64,000 nt of DNA from Pyrus communis (Eukaryota; Streptophyta; Magnoliopsida; Rosales; Rosaceae), in contig NC_084806.1 of the NCBI RefSeq assembly GCF_963583255.1, forward strand, positions 27,004,735-27,068,734, in the 5' to 3' direction. Positions 1-14,305 of this stretch are shown piece after piece. Each line of letters opens with the position of its first letter. Position 1 is the first letter of the stretch. The notes beneath the pieces were generated by a model that saw only the letters and a program-made list of their open reading frames with translations, was not told where the DNA came from and did not search any database. The position numbers and the translations under genes are program-made.

Positions 1-760
1 CACGAATTTGTCAAAGTAAATTTCCATCGTCTCTAGCTTTGATGAAAATGCACCTGCAAAGCAATCAACACCTTTGATCAAAGACCTAAGCCTTACGCGC
101 TCAAATGGTGAGGGGGGGGGTTAGGCTAATGGATCTCCGATGCCTACGTTAGTTTCTTTGAGAAGAGTAAAGTGTTTATGGCTCTTAGGGGTAGCAAAAG
201 CTTTTTAAATTTAGTAGGATATGGGCTATATATAGAGGGAGAGGGCCAGCCATAGTATTAGGGTTTTACCCTACACATGGCTACATCCTATTAACCAAAA
301 TTTATGGACAAATATTCTCAAGATATTAAATAGGAAATAATATCTTGAAATAATGGAGTAATTATCCCTAATTGATTTAAATTGGATTACTTACTTAAAT
401 GGAGTCAATCTTCAATTGGGAATGTATTAAAGATAGGATTTGGGTAATTAATCCTTATCTTTAATGCTTTGACTTTTCCTTGCCAATGGTAGGTGAGTTG
501 TGGGCAATTGTATTCAGCTGCTGAGACCTTTAGGGGTGTGAACTACACGTGGGAGTATCTAAGGACCTTACCCATTTAATGAGGGTAATCTTGTCTTTCT
601 TGAGCAAAAGCCAACGTGTTACCTCTAGAATTTTTGGAATTATTTTAGGCTCCACACTTGTAGCTTTACTTTCTGCAATAACTAGATGCACGTTTTCAGA
701 AACTCAGAATCTTCTTTTACCAAAAGAAAGCAAACATTCCCCTAAGTGCGGTAAAAAATG
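1..760. other. Gene-free AT-rich sequence, possibly LTR-derived
   Basis: I see no coding region. A homopolymer G run occurs near 112-120 and a TATATATAG motif at 227-235, followed by short AT-rich blocks. The style resembles the U3/R part of an old LTR, but no partner copy or end could be identified in the window, so the assignment is only a suggestion. Confidence 0.25.
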
Positions 761-1601
761 TTAAATGTAACCTCATGATTCTCAGGTCTTTCTCTTCAGT
801 TTTGTATACACATATTCTTTACCATATCCAGCTGTAACCGTCTTAGACTTCTCCCTCTTCATAAGTAGTACTCTTTATTCGCTGCCTACCTAGAGTAACT
901 AATTGGTTGGTGTTGTGGTCCAGCTAATTCTCGACCTATCACTATAAGATGAATGGCTAGTAAATATAAGTTGAAGGGGTCGTATATATGCACCATATAT
1001 GTTGGGTGTTTTTGATAAATTACACATCACTTTGTCATCAGATGCCAAACCAATACAAAAAAATATACTTCAAAATTAACATTTTCCAAATTTGAATCCA
1101 ACTAGCTCATGGGGCCTCATCGATAAATCAACGTTGTACTTTTTGTAGATATTACATTTTAGGTCCCTATTTAAAAATCATTCATGCAATTAGGGTTTCT
1201 GAAGTAATGATTTTTTTACTAATTATTTATTTTTTTTAAATGATCCCTGAATGACAATTTAAGAAATATAAACAAAAAATGATATTCTTATCATATATTT
1301 GTATCAACTCTCTAATAGAGATGTGATCCACAGGTGTTGGTGGGCGCTACCTCTATTAAAAAAATAATACAAATAATGGTACAAATATGTGATAAATGTA
1401 AAATTATTCAATATAAACACTTTATGTTGATGGTTGAGCTCACAGTGAGATCCTTTTTGATAAATAATATAAACGAAACCCTCTTAACAATGGTTATATA
1501 TAATTATACATTTATAAGCACACACTCGTACCATTAAGAATCTAATTTCTTCATCCTTGTCACGTAACTTATTCCAAACAGAAGAAATTAATTGAGATTC
1601 C
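761..1601. other. Gene-free stretch, nothing recognised
   Basis: AT-rich sequence with short T and A runs. No coding frame, repeat pair or RNA gene could be supported. Confidence 0.4.
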
Positions 1602-1800
1602 GTTAGTAAGCAAGTATATGACTTAAGCATTGGGCAAATGAATTAGAGAGCATAGATTCTATTACCAGAGATGAACCCTAGAATGGTGTATTTATACCAG
1701 CTGAGAGATAGACCCTTTTAGGATAGAATCCTAGTTCTAAGCCAGTAGATCCTAAAGGATATCAAGAAGTAGATATTGCATCCTCTTTAGGAGTGTGATT
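1602..1800 (-). repeat. Partial LTR match (3' LTR side of the Tat-type element)
   Basis: Two blocks here (1602-1676 and 1706-1800) match 8599-8673 and 9428-9530 on the other side of the decayed gypsy pol region. Shared landmarks are GTTAGTAAGCAAGTAT and TTTTAGGATAGAATCCTAG. The right-hand copy has about 700 extra bases between the two blocks, so one copy is deleted or the other expanded. The outer ends could not be fixed. Confidence 0.5.
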
Positions 1801-4324
1801 ACTTGCAGTGCACGCCAATTCCTAGATTGTAGGAACTCCAAGACATATCGAGAACTGGCTAATTCCATACAGGATTAGATCAAGTGTCATACTAAACAAG
1901 CATAGTCATTCCAACAAAGTCACTCAGGCTTCGATCGTCCATTGCCCAGAACAAAGTGATGGTGGCACCATTGCTCCATTTAATCCAACTCCGCTCGAAG
2001 CTGGTGAGTCCATGATTGAACTTTTGAGCTAGCTGTTTTCAAATCAGCATTACTCTCGTCCTAGAAAATCATGGTCCTACAATTGCCCCTAACTATGTAT
2101 TTGATAGTTATCTGTAAACCATTTCTTTCAGAGTAAGCTAGAATACATATTGTTTGGTCTTCTGTCTTCATATGGTGTCCTTTGTGGGGTAGTGGAGACG
2201 CTTCGATTTCAGACGTGCAGTCTCGAGCATCGTGCCATAAAGTTTGTAATAATGAAGAGCATTGTGTGTGCACATTTTGCAAGAGGTAACCATTTGCATC
2301 TTCAACTGGCTTCGGTCTTCGCATACTCTACTCTTGAGGTGAAAACTTTTCATCTTCAATAGTGAGATCTCTTGAAGCCTTTGCGTTTAAATGGCTCCCT
2401 CATGGTTGAAATCCTCCATTTTTTTTCTCATTTCTTTCTTTCAGTTCACATCATGATTCCTCATCCTTTGTTTCACAACTCTCCTTTCCAATCCAGTTTT
2501 CTTTTTGAACCTTCATAATAGTGTTCATTGCTTCTTGCAACTTGTTCCATATCATTCATCCACATGCGGCATCCTTCTCGCCGTTTGCGCACACGGGTTC
2601 AGTCTCAACGAATATTGAGATTCTTCAGAGGATTCTTCGCCTTCCTTTGAGAGTCGATGCCGATGATGACCGAACCTCATCAGAGTTGACGATTCTAGCC
2701 AAGTTACTTTGTAGTCTTCATAGGAAAATTTACATGTCAAGGGTGTGGGTTTGTCTTCCCCAAACATTACATTTTCGTGCTCCTTTCATGGGATTTTGAT
2801 AATAAACATGTGTTCACATGAATCTTCTTTTCTTCTCATCCCTTGCTTTCTTGTTCACAGAATAAAATTTTAATTTGACAAGTCTTTCCAAAATAAACAA
2901 ACTTTTAGAGAAAATGAGTACAGAGCGAAATTCAATTAAGCTTGTGGGCCTGGGACAGAGCTTAAAGCCCCTCATTAACATTGATTCGGAGAAACGTCAC
3001 CTCCCAAACTTTGTATTTATAAAAATTTCCATCACGATATCCGGAGTACCACCTTACTCTGGTACCGAGCATTAAAAATTAACCCATGGTAAACCTTTTG
3101 CTTCCCATTTGCCAAAGTGCATTTATCGGACTAAGGATGAGAAAAGCTTGAATTGTACATAAATATTTTCACTTTCTTACCTTGGATTTTCATGTTTGCA
3201 ACATGACGCTAAGGTAGGATTTTCTTCTTAGTTCGAATTCCTTGTCCATCCCCAATGAATCCTAAAAAAAAGTTCTTTAGAGACTTTGTCGTCTGCTTGT
3301 GGGTCGAAAATACTTTTAGAATCCTTGTCAAACCCTATGCATCAAACATGAGCATTTCTGATCTGACTATCATGACTGAATTGGTTAAAGCATTTAAGCG
3401 TATCAGAGCTCCGTTGGAATAAAATTCTTCTAGGGATTTCCTAGTCTAGATGCTCCCTTCGAACCTGCTGACACATAGTGTCACAAAACACACTTTAACT
3501 TAGTATGTTGGTCTGTAATAGAAATAGTCGTAGTCAGCGTCAGAGTTTGGAGCCACCCTCGGGTGATTTCTAGATCGCCCTTTTGACTATGCTCTCAAAT
3601 GGCGTAGAGGCCAGGTTTGAGTGTTATAACCCACAACCCTTCTAGTTGCATAAACATTTCGAAGGCTGGATGGTGCATCGGACTTCCGAGTCAGGCCGCA
3701 TATGCCTGTGCTCGTAGCCCGTCAATCATAACTGGACTTATTACAGCTTGAGTCTCCCAAGATGTTAATCGATCGATACATAACGAGCTAAAACAGACAC
3801 ATCTGATAGTGTTACTTTGAGTATTTAGACTTGCAATCATGCGTAATTTTCAAAGTCTATGTTTTTTTGCTTAAATGATCGAGGTATTCCTTGCATCGCC
3901 GAAAAAACAAAAAGAGCGGAACAAACATTGAACATAAGATGAACAAACTGTAGAATTTCTTTATTGATAAAAGAAATAAGATTGTTTGACAAAAGGGGTG
4001 TGATTGAATCCGGGATGGATTGCCTATATAACTCTAGGAAGGAGAATCAAATCACTGGTGTAGTTATAAGAAAAAATGGTATAACGTAAGAGTTACATCA
4101 AGGATCGTTTTTGAGAAGCAATCTATGGTGGGGCATTAGGGAGATGAGTTCTTCATGGACTTGTTTTCGTGTAGATAGTGACGTGATTGAGTCTGGAATG
4201 GACTACCTGCATATACAAAGAAGGGAATCAAATCGCATATAGTGCAAATGGTACGTTTAGGGGTAATATCGCTCAAGCTTAGTGATGTTTCATTTTTGGT
4301 GATCAAAGTTCTATCCATGCCCTG
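1801..4324 (-). other. Non-coding part of the Tat-type retroelement, with an internal repeat
   Basis: This stretch lies between the LTR match and the integrase end and holds no recognisable gene. It contains a diverged internal duplication: the block at about 3999-4053 (GATTGAATCC...GGAATCAAATC type) recurs at about 4182-4236, a period near 183 bases. I infer it is the untranslated 3' region of the minus-strand element. Confidence 0.35.
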
Positions 4325-7300
4325 CAAATAATAGGTTCTATATCCTCTTTCTCTAATGATCTTATATGGTCCTTCCTAATTTTCCCTGAGTTTGCCTTCT
4401 CTTAGCACTTTTGTATCCTCGAAGATTTCTCTTAGGACCAAATCTTCAACTTGTAGGCTTTGAGGTTTGACACCCTTGTTGTAATATGATCTGATATGTT
4501 GTTGGTAGGTAGTGAGTTAGACATGGGCGTCTTCTCGTTGCTCTTCTGCAAGGTATAAGTTTGTTTTGAGTGGGAATACTTATGTTCTGTAAGCCATTGA
4601 GTATGGTGTTTTGTCGTGGCTTTTTGAACTACTGTATTGTATACCCATAAGACCATTGGCAATACTTTTGGCTATTACTTTTCTTCTCAAGTCTTTTCTT
4701 CAAACATTGTAAGATGATCTTGTTTGAGGCTTCTGCCTACTCATTGGCTTATGAGTATCTCGGAGTTGAAGTGAGATGATAAATTCCAAGTTGTTTGTAC
4801 CAGTCTGTGACTTTTAGAACTGGTGAACTGCAGCCCGTTGTCTGTGAGTATAGTGTGCAAAATTCTAAATCAGCAGATGATGTTCTTCCAAACAAATTAC
4901 TTGACGGTTGCGCAGGTGATCCTAGGCAAATGTTCTGCTTCTATCCACTTCGAGAAATAATATATTGCTGCTATTAAGTATTCTCTATTTCCCTAGGCCT
5001 TTTTAAGAGGTCCAACGAGATCAATGCCACATTGCATGAAAGGCCATGACCCTGTTAGAGTACTAAGTTCTTTTGCATGTTGATGGTTTATAAGTGCGTT
5101 CCTTTGACATTTATCGCAAGTTTGGGCGCAGCTAGTAGCATTTTGTTGCATGGTAAGCCAACAATATTCCGCGGTTAGTGCCTTTTGGGAAAACAATCTT
5201 CCTCCAACATGTTGACACATACTCCGAAATTCGCTTAGGATTTGCAAGCCTACCTCTGAAATGACACATAAAATGTGGGGTCCATAATAGAAGCATCAAT
5301 AAAGTTTCCGCGGATGATCAGTGATTTCGTTCATCCAACTCTTGAGTGTCGATGACGGCAATTACCTCTGGCTCTATGTCGTAGACACTTAGAGTTGTAA
5401 GGTATTCAAAGGGGATCATTTGTCGAACGGAGTAGTCGAAAGCGAGGCTATGTTTGCAAATGTGTCGGCATGGTTGTTTTCTCCCTTTAGAATTTTCTGG
5501 ATTTCATATCTTTTAAATTTATCAAGCAACACCTTGACTTTGTTTAGTTAAAACGCCATTATGGGATGATGCGCGGTGTAGTCTCCTGTAACTTGGTTGA
5601 CTATGAACATCGAATCATAGTGAATTGACAATTCCTTCACCTGGAGTTCCTTTGCCACCTTTAGTGCTGCTAAAAACACCTTATACTCTGCTTCGTTATT
5701 ACTTGCCTTGAATCCAAGCTTCAAGGTTTGCTCAAGTGTGGAGCCGTCTAGCATTACTAAGACTATTCCCACTCCAGCTCCTTTTATGTTCAATGATTTG
5801 TCTACGTAGAGCTTCCAAATGCGTGGGTTCTCAAGCAGTTCTTGGGAGTTCGTGGTGCTTAAAGTGCCTTGTGCTGTCGAAGTGAATTCTGCTACGAAGT
5901 CTGCCAGTGCCTGTGCTTTGATTGAAGTTCTGGGTTGGTAAATGATCTCGGGTTGTCCCAATTCGATGTCCCATTTGGTGACTCTGGACAATGCGTGAAG
6001 GCTATGCAGAATTGATTGCAACAAATACTCCGTCATGTAGACTACTATAAATTATTGAAAGTATAATCGAAGTTTCCTGGCTGCTATTACCAATGCAATG
6101 ATGAGCTTTTCCATTTTCTGATATCTGGTATCTGGTTTAAGAAGAGCTTTTGATACGTAGTACCCCAATTTCTGCTCTTTTGAGTCTTCTTGAATCAGAG
6201 TTACACTCACTGCACAATTTGATACCTCCAAATATAGGTACAGGTCATCTTTGTCGACTAGCTTGGGCAACAACAGGGGCTTGGACAAGTATTCATATAG
6301 CTTTGCAAAGGATTCTTCACACTCGTCCATTCAAAGAAGGGTTTGCATTTGTCGCTGAATCGTGAAAAGAATTGGCTGAGAGAGGTCGTTATTCCTATCA
6401 AGCTTTGTATCTTCTTCATGATTCTAGCCTGCATCTCCATGATTGTCCTGATCTGATATGGGTTGGCCTTGATTCTACGCTTGGTGACCAGGTATCCTAG
6501 GAACTTGCCCGAGGCTACTCCAAAATTGCATTTTTTTCGGTTTAACTTCATATTGTACTTCCGATGTAGACCAAATAATTCATGGATGTAGGTCAGGTGG
6601 TCCTTTTTTTCTCTTGACGACCATGTCGTCTACATAGACTTCCATCGTTTCTCCAATCTTTTCTTTGAAGATTTGATTAACAAGTCTCTAATAGGTTTCC
6701 TCTGCATTCCTAAGACCAAAAGGCACAACTTTGTAATAGTACATACCTCGGCCGATGATGAAGGATGTTGACTCCATGTCCGAGTAGTACATCTTTATCT
6801 AATTGTACCCAGAGTAAGCATCCATGAAACTTAGTAGCTCGTGACCTGCAGTCAAACTACCAGTAGGCCGATCATTGGAAAAGGATACAAATCTTTTAGA
6901 CATGCCTTGTACAGGTCCATGAAATCGACACACACCCTCCATTTGCCATTTTTCTTCTGCACCAGGACAACGTTAGCCAACCAATCCAGGTGGTGTACTT
7001 CAACGATGAAATTGGTATCCTTGAGCTTCTCAATCTTGGCTTTTATGATCTTACTTCATTAGGTTATGTGATTTTGTTTGTGTTGCATAATCAATTTAGC
7101 GGTTAGGTCCAAATAAAAGCGATGGCAGATCATAGAAGGGTCAATTCCTAGCATATCTTTTACGAACCAGGTGAACACATCTTTGTTGGCTCGGAAAAAG
7201 TTAATTAACAACTTATTCTCCTAGTCATTTAGCTACGATCCAATCCTGGCTTTACTTTCATGTTTGTTGAGATCTAAGTTGATGTATACGGTGTCCTCGT

Positions 7301-8462
7301 CCGTTTTTGACTCTGGAGTGTTATCATACAGGGGGTCAAGGTCCAATTCAAATTTTTTGTATCTCGCTTATTAACCCTCAGATGTTATTTCTATGTTGAC
7401 TCGTCCATGGGAGAGCTGGAGCTCCGTTTTCCCTTTCGAATCATGTTCATGTTTTCAATAGCACAACAATGTGCCGTCGCTTAATCCCCTTTTATTTCTT
7501 TCACCATATATGGAGCGAGATAACGAAGTAGCTGATGGTAGGTAGATGGAACGACCTTCATCTTGTGCAACCAGTTCCATTCATGGCGTTATAAGGAGTT
7601 AGGCAGTCCATAACGTGGAAAGTCATCAGATGGTTGTAGGGTTCTACTTGAATTGCCAACTTTACCATCCCAGAAACCAAACGGTGGCTCCATTGAAGGT
7701 GTTGAGGATGGTCTTCCCCTTGTTGTTCAAGAATGCCCATCTTTTCAACGGCGTCCTTAAGGATGACATTTACTCATGTTCCGTTGTCCACCAGGACTCG
7801 GCTAACCATGCGTTGGAGATTTGTACCTTGACGGCAAGGGCATTGTCGTGAGGTGAGTTGACATCTTCTAGGTCTTGATCGGAGAACATCAAAATGTTCG
7901 AGTAAATAGTGGTTTGTTGATTGAAGCCACCATTCAATGCTCCTTGCAGGCCGCTTTTCTTTCTTTCCAGGTATTTCCAAGATATTCTAATTCGCCATTT
8001 ATGCAATTTATTCTGGGGGAGTATTTCTTTTCCAAATACTGGATAGGATGAAAGCCTTAAAGCATTTTGGATTTTCTGTGATATACTTCAGAAGTCGGGT
8101 CATTGGGGCGACCTGTTAGAACTCATATTAACAATTTCTGTTGGAATCTGGTCGAGCATTACCTGGACAGATGCCTCCTTAAACTGGGAGATATCGTCTT
8201 CTAAATCTTCCACTCGCGTCTTTAGGTCAGCGAGTCTTGCTGGTTCTTTGGCTAGCAGGCTCTTTCGAAAGTCTTTTAGGAATAGACATATCTTCATCAC
8301 ATCTTTCGATATCTGATTTATGGCAAAAACTCCATTGGTTCCACTATTAACGTTTTGAGTGGGGACAGCACGATCATTGCAAGATGATTTGGGAGGAATC
8401 TCTATGGAGGTAAAATGATTTGGTTGAGAGGAATATAAGTTATCTTTCAATGAAAGCATCAA
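4325..8462 (-). pseudogene. Decayed gag-pol of a Tat-clade Ty3/gypsy retrotransposon
   Basis: Read on the minus strand the domains run in Ty3/gypsy order. A gag N-terminal piece with a coiled coil is at 8462-8100, and a protease with the D-N-G-T active site is near 7797-7777. RT carries FMDAYSGYN and the catalytic YVDDM near 6639-6617. RNase H is at 6330-6052, and a second RNase H-like domain (residues around GAGVGIVL and NNEAEYK) is at 6036-5548. Integrase follows, with a zinc-binding CDKCQR and WPFMQCGIDLVGP at 5247-4993, then its C-terminal part to about 4325. Two RNase H domains are characteristic of the Tat/Ogre group. Every domain is split by stops or frameshifts and most of gag is missing, so it cannot encode a working polyprotein. 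Confidence 0.8.
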
Positions 8463-8598
8463 TTGTTGGAACCAAATTCACGCGCCATCGTGAATGGTAG
8501 AGATGCACAAATCCGAGTAACCTGTAAAAAAACAAACAACCGTGAGCAAGCCTAAGACTACCGGGGGGTGTGCTGGCCAAAAGTTCCTCAACGATCAA

Positions 8599-9530
8599 GT
8601 TAGTAAGCAAGTATAAAACTCAAGCGGTGGGTAAAAGAATTAGAGGGAAAAGATTGCGTTACCAGAGACAAACTAGAACTTCTTTTTCAGTTTGACTTGA
8701 TAGAGGTGGGGAATGTGATGTTCCTCGCTACTGCAGGAGAGGCTAATACTTGACTAAATAGATATAGATACAAAATGAGGGACTAACGGTAACTTCTGTG
8801 CCAACGATTATGCCGGTCTTGGAAAAATCGGGGTAAGGATCTTTATCTTTGCCTTGAATCATTGGGTTTAGACATTACTTCGGTGATCTTTAAATCGTTT
8901 CAAAATGAGAGGAACAAAAGTATAAATGAGAGGAACAAAGGATTTTAGGGGAGATTGTTCGTCTCCTAATGGAAAGAAATTGATAAATTCTATTTAGGCT
9001 TATGGAATTTTGTATAGAATGTCAAAACGAAAAGTGATTCAATTTCTACCATTATTATATTGTGATATTCCGTTCCCACAATCAAGACAATTGGCTGAAT
9101 CTCGTGAAACCATTTCGTAGAAGTTCATTAATATCTTCTTTTTACAAAGCAATCAACTTCAATTCTTGAATAATCCACATCACTTCTGCTTCTATTGTAA
9201 CAAAAGATTCCCTTCAATTTGAATTAGCAAAAGCAATGTCTTCTTGCATAATATGGATTCCAAACATTCATGATCTGGATATGAATGAGTCGAATTACTT
9301 ATCCCTCAATCTATTAGTGAACTATCTTTTTAGGGAACGTGAAAGATGTTCCACTAGAAATATTCTTGTTATCATTTCGACTCATACTCCCCAAAAAAGT
9401 GGCAGATGCATTTATAACAGCTATGTGAGAGACATTTTTAGGATAGAATCCTAGTTCTAAGCCGGGAGAATCCTAGAGGATATCTAGAAGTAGATATTGC
9501 AACCTCTTGAGGAGTATGATTATTTTCTTT
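8599..9530 (-). repeat. Partial LTR match (5' LTR side of the Tat-type element)
   Basis: Partner of 1602-1800. The shared blocks are 8599-8673 and 9428-9530. It lies next to the gag remnant, as expected for the 5' LTR of a minus-strand element. No clean TG...CA ends or target duplication were found. Confidence 0.45.
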
Positions 9531-9829
9531 TTGTTGTTTTGTATATAAAATATTGATTCTTTATCCACTTGGCATCGCTTAATTGACCTTGTGGATCATA
9601 CATGGGTGCACATCAACACACTAATAGATTTCTTAACAGTGTTAGACGGTAAAGACAACATTGATGACTAAGGTAAGAGATAAGGGATGATATTGATGAG
9701 TTTCAAACATAAAGAACCAAACTAATGAGTTGATAAAACCTAAAGGACCATTTGTAATAAAAACCCTCAACTATATATTTGTACCATATACCCTAAATCT
9801 ATGTGCGTAGGTTTTTTTCTTCGTTAGTT
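9531..9829. other. Short gene-free stretch
   Basis: Nothing recognisable apart from AT-rich sequence. Confidence 0.4.
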
Positions 9830-10895
9830 AAGGATCTTCCTATATATGATCTATTTGGGCTTGAAATAACAAGTTGGGTTGTTCACCTAAGGACCACGGT
9901 TCTCAGCCCAGTAAATATCTTTCAGGATAGTGGGCTTTTAACCCACGAATAGGATTGGTTTGACCAAAGTCCTTATGAAAGTAGGATTGTAGAAAGCTTA
10001 AGTATAAGGGTGGCTCGATTGAATCCTACACGAATTAAAATTGCCAAGTATAAGAATAAGCCCTAGATAAATATAGATTATCCCAAGGATTAGAATGCCT
10101 ACATGATCAAATAAAGATGAAGAATCTCATAATGGGACTAGGTCAGGGTCCTAGTGACCTAGTGAGAATCAAAAAGGCCGAGTCTAGATGGAGATGAAGT
10201 TTCTGTTGAGAGGGGATAAAGGAATATCCAAATAGATGTCAAGCAAACATAGTCCAATTAGGACTTTACCTCGACATGCTTGTTTATCATGGAAGCCTCG
10301 CCTATACATGGAAGAGGCTTTGCAACATTAAAGCCCCCTTCAGCTTAACAAATAGCTTGCTCTACGCGAAAATCCTCGCTCTACTCGAAACCCTTCTCAC
10401 ACTTTTTCAGAAGAACACTAATTATCTTAACCCTCTTGTTAATACATCTTCAGTTTGGACTAATAGCACTATGTTGACAACCGACGACATCTTCATTTTG
10501 GACTAACAACACTTGAGTCGTAGAATTAAGCAGAAGAGGCAACTTCATTAGCTTTCCAGCGAAGTTGAGTGTTCAATGATTGGTTATTCGTCTCTTTTTT
10601 AGTACATGTGTCCCTACAGCCTAATACCGATTTGGTGCACCTGTATACTTACGAGTTTAGTTGAGGTAGTCGAACCTAGTGCAAGAGATCCTGAACTTCA
10701 CAGTGATCTAGGCAACATGTCTTCAGGTACTAGAACCCAAGGCCGATCCATGTTCCTTTCTTGGTTGTATTCACTCAATTACAGAAGTTAGCAACGCATT
10801 TAACACCACCATACACCACATCTATTCTGCTCACTGGACCGAACTCGGTTGTGAGTTAGCACACTACATAGGCTTTGTAACTTTTAGGGTCAACA
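9830..10895 (+). mobile_element. Old LTR related to the LTR at 53823-54883
   Basis: The segment shares blocks with 53823-54883: CTTCAGTTTGGA near 10450, GTACTAGAACCCAAGGCCGA near 10727 against GGCTCTAGAACCCAAAGACC near 54671, and the end GGCTTTGTAACTTTTAGGGT followed by CAACA at 10895. Its left end is uncertain. No internal retrotransposon domains adjoin it, so I infer a solo or truncated LTR. Confidence 0.55.
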
Positions 10896-12221
10896 TGATT
10901 AGACTTACTAACTCGTTGATTAACCTCATCCTTAATTACTATCTACCGAGTAATGTTTTTTGCTTGTGAAACGTGTACTTAAACAATAAATATTTAACTC
11001 TGCACCCACAATAATGAATTATATAGTCAAGGCATGATTATTACTTTATTTTTTAATAAAAAGAAAAAATACTTCTCTAAGCTAGTTTTAAAAAAAATAC
11101 TTTATCCGGTAATTCACTACTGCTCTTAAGACGCGGATAATAGGAAATCTAGGTAAATTTTGAAAACACAATCACATACAAAATTTCTCCTCACCCTTCT
11201 TCCGGCCCCTACCAATAATCCCCAACTAGAAAAACAGCCAGCAAAGAGAGCACATACTTCAACATTTTCATCTACGCTCGCTGCTCGGTCCCCTCCTTCA
11301 ACTGTTCCCTCTCCTCTGGATGCATGCTATACAAATGCAAGCATAGATGCTGAGATATCTCTAATAATCATGAATTTCGTGTCCACTGTTTATTGTTTAA
11401 TCAGTGGCTGAGTACACTAACGCAGAAACACTTCCAAAATAAAAGAAAATTCCAATTAATTGTTTTATTTATGTACTTTTAACTTTTTAACATGAGTAAG
11501 ATTGAGGCTGATAATATCGAGCAAGATCCGGACACTTAAAAGGTGGATGAAAAGGGAGGGGGCGATATCGATGTAGGATTCTTTCTTCCAAAAACTTAGA
11601 GTAGTACACTATATGTTATTATACAAGTGATGAAATATTTGTATTAAAAATTAACAACAATAAAACAATTAACTTAAAAAGTAAAAAAATTTGCACTTAT
11701 ATAATGACACATAATGTACTTTATATATTCATTCACAATAAAAAATCTTTCATTGGAAAGTAGGTTTGAGGTTTGGTCAGTGCATGGGCTTCGATTCCCA
11801 GTCAACGATCAATATAATCGTTGCATGTCTCTTATCCTAATCTGCACGCAAGAAGCTGTCTCTTTTGCCCTTTCTTCAAGACAATTGACTGTTGCTAACA
11901 GTGACACTTTTTTACTTTGCATTTTGCAATGAGAAAAATCCTCACAGAGATTTGGGGGCAAATCCCATGTGCCTGCGGCAAATGCTACTCTTTGCTCATA
12001 AATTGAGCTCTATGTTCAACCTAGCTACGTTTGGGTTAGTATTTGAAAATATTATTATTAAAGAGTATTTTTCACCCATTTTGGTCGATTTGATCCAAGA
12101 GTATGGTTGGGGAAATTGGTACGTGAATAGTTAACTGCTTTAGCTTCTCTTTTACCAGTCTTCACCCATTGTGCCGTGACAATTACCATCCACAATTATT
12201 ATTATTATTATTTATGCATGC
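10896..12221. other. Gene-free AT-rich stretch
   Basis: No convincing gene. An ATT trinucleotide run occurs near 12195-12212. A B-box-like GCTTCGATTCCC at about 11790 has no matching A box or tail, so I do not call a SINE. Confidence 0.4.
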
Positions 12222-12749
12222 TGGGTTAGAAATTATAAATTTTAATATTAGTTTATAATCTTTAATTTGTATGTGCTATAGTGAATTCAAATTCATAAGT
12301 TGCATATGTTCGTTAGAACTCTAAACAACAGTTACCATGTTTACAAAAGATTGGTTTTTAGTTCTATATAAACTCAAGCATCTCATCTATTTAAATGAAT
12401 TAAGAGAAGACTTTTCTCCATTGTCTTTTATGATTTGTTAGTCAAATTTCAAGTCATGTCTTGATAGTACAGAATATATAAAGTTTGTCAAAGTCCGAAG
12501 AATGAGGTGCTTGGACTTCGGATTATAGATTGTTGAATTATGCGAGACAGACGTCTACTGAACTACAAGCACAATAGTAAGGGCAAAATTCTGTCTGCAG
12601 GACATTGCATTTATATGCAAGCCTCAATCTCCAAGTTTGTCAGTCTTTCTTACTTTCTCTTTAGTTATTTATATAATCTTGTATCTTTATGAATATTATC
12701 ATTGGAATTTATATTGTTATTTTTCATATTTTTTAATATTGCTCCAACA
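12222..12749 (+). repeat. 5' LTR of the LARD-like element
   Basis: 528 bases, clearly alignable with 16972-17501, for example GAATTCAAATTCAT, ACTCAAGCATC and GGACATTGCATTTA in the same order. It ends CCAACA. Its start is eroded (GGGTTAGAAATT against TGTTGGAAATT in the 3' copy). Confidence 0.75.
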
Positions 12750-14305
12750 ATCTAAAGACTGAAATTTCTATGGAACAATTAGAAGATATGGATGTGAGAA
12801 GAAAAACTTACATCATAATGTGTTCAATGAGTCTATCCATCATTCGCCATCATTTGGAGGAAATAAACGTTTCTCTGATATGGAGAGAATTGTCACTGGT
12901 TTTTAATATAGCGAAAGAAAAGTGAGAAATCATGATGATAAGTGGATGGATATTCATATATATAATCAGTTTATTGAAATATGATGGGTTGTTTCTTGCA
13001 TCTGCTTATAGTCACTAGTCACGCAATTGGTTTGTGTGTTTTATATATGATTGATATATGTATGTGTCAATACATTATTAGATACTTTAAACCCAGGATT
13101 TGCATACTAGTTGTACACAATTCTATGCCTCAAATGACCGTTTGAGGAACCACTGAACCATGCACATTGGTTGTTTTGTGGTAATTTATATCATATATGT
13201 TAATTTATATTATGTTTCAGTGATTAGTTTTAGAACCTTATATATATGGGGTAATTTTTATTCAACTAGTGTCAATATCTAGATGGAATTAAGCCAATTA
13301 GTACTTATACTTAAAGCATGTAGATAACTTCCCAACAGCACGGTTATTCATGAGCTTGGTTCATGCAAAGTTTAGAACTCATACCTGTTCATGAAAAAGT
13401 ATATATTTGTATATACTGACGATCAGTCATTGGATGGGTATCCTTGCGTCAAGGCCCATATGAATTAGTATGATTGTAGATAATATGAAAATATATCTCT
13501 ACATAAGCATTACTTTACTTGCAGGAAGGGTGATATGCTGGAAAGGCATGACTATTTTTGTAACCACCATGACAACAGATATATGACTTTGAATTGCAAC
13601 TGTGGCTTACTGAATATGTATGTTGTACTTTTCAACTGATTTGGATGATGAGGAATTCTAGTCCTATCCCAACATACTGGATTATGGTTTCTCAACCCTT
13701 GTGGCTTTGAAAAAGTGGTTTCTTATTGGAAATCAACAAGGCTAGGATTGGGTTCTAATGCTTAATATCCCCATGTTGTAGTATGGTCAGTTTACGCACA
13801 CACTGAAAAGATGTATCGGTTAAAGCCACGTGAACACCAGGTGTAATGGATTCATACCAGTTCATGAAAGAGTTCCTTTCGCAGAAAGGAGATGTGCCGA
13901 AATAGAGAAGTTCGGCAATTGAAATGTTGGAAGGCTATAAATAAATTCGAAAGGATGTGTGTGTCTTTTATGCGGAAGCTTGACTCTCAACACACTCCTA
14001 CAAATACAAACATCTGCTCTGACCCTCTATGCACGTCTAGAACCTCGTAGGTCGTCGGGTTGGCTACGGTATGTCAAGTTGCCCCTTGGTTTTTGTCTCC
14101 CAAGACCTAGAGCCGAAAGTGATAGCTCTAAAGACCTAACTAGAATATTTGAAATGTGGAAAAGCTTGTGTTTCTTATGTTTCTTCTCTTCCCCAAAGCC
14201 TCCTTATATAGTGGTTGGGAAAAGTGTACAAAGATTGTAAAGCCCATGAAAATCACAAGTATATTCTAATATGAATGTCTCTTGATTTTCATCTAATTAT
14301 CACAT

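Noticed and set aside
11740..11810. Possible tRNA-derived SINE (B-box-like GCTTCGATTCCC)
   Set aside because: No convincing A box, body, tail or flanking duplication, unlike the supported SINE at 55070-55235.
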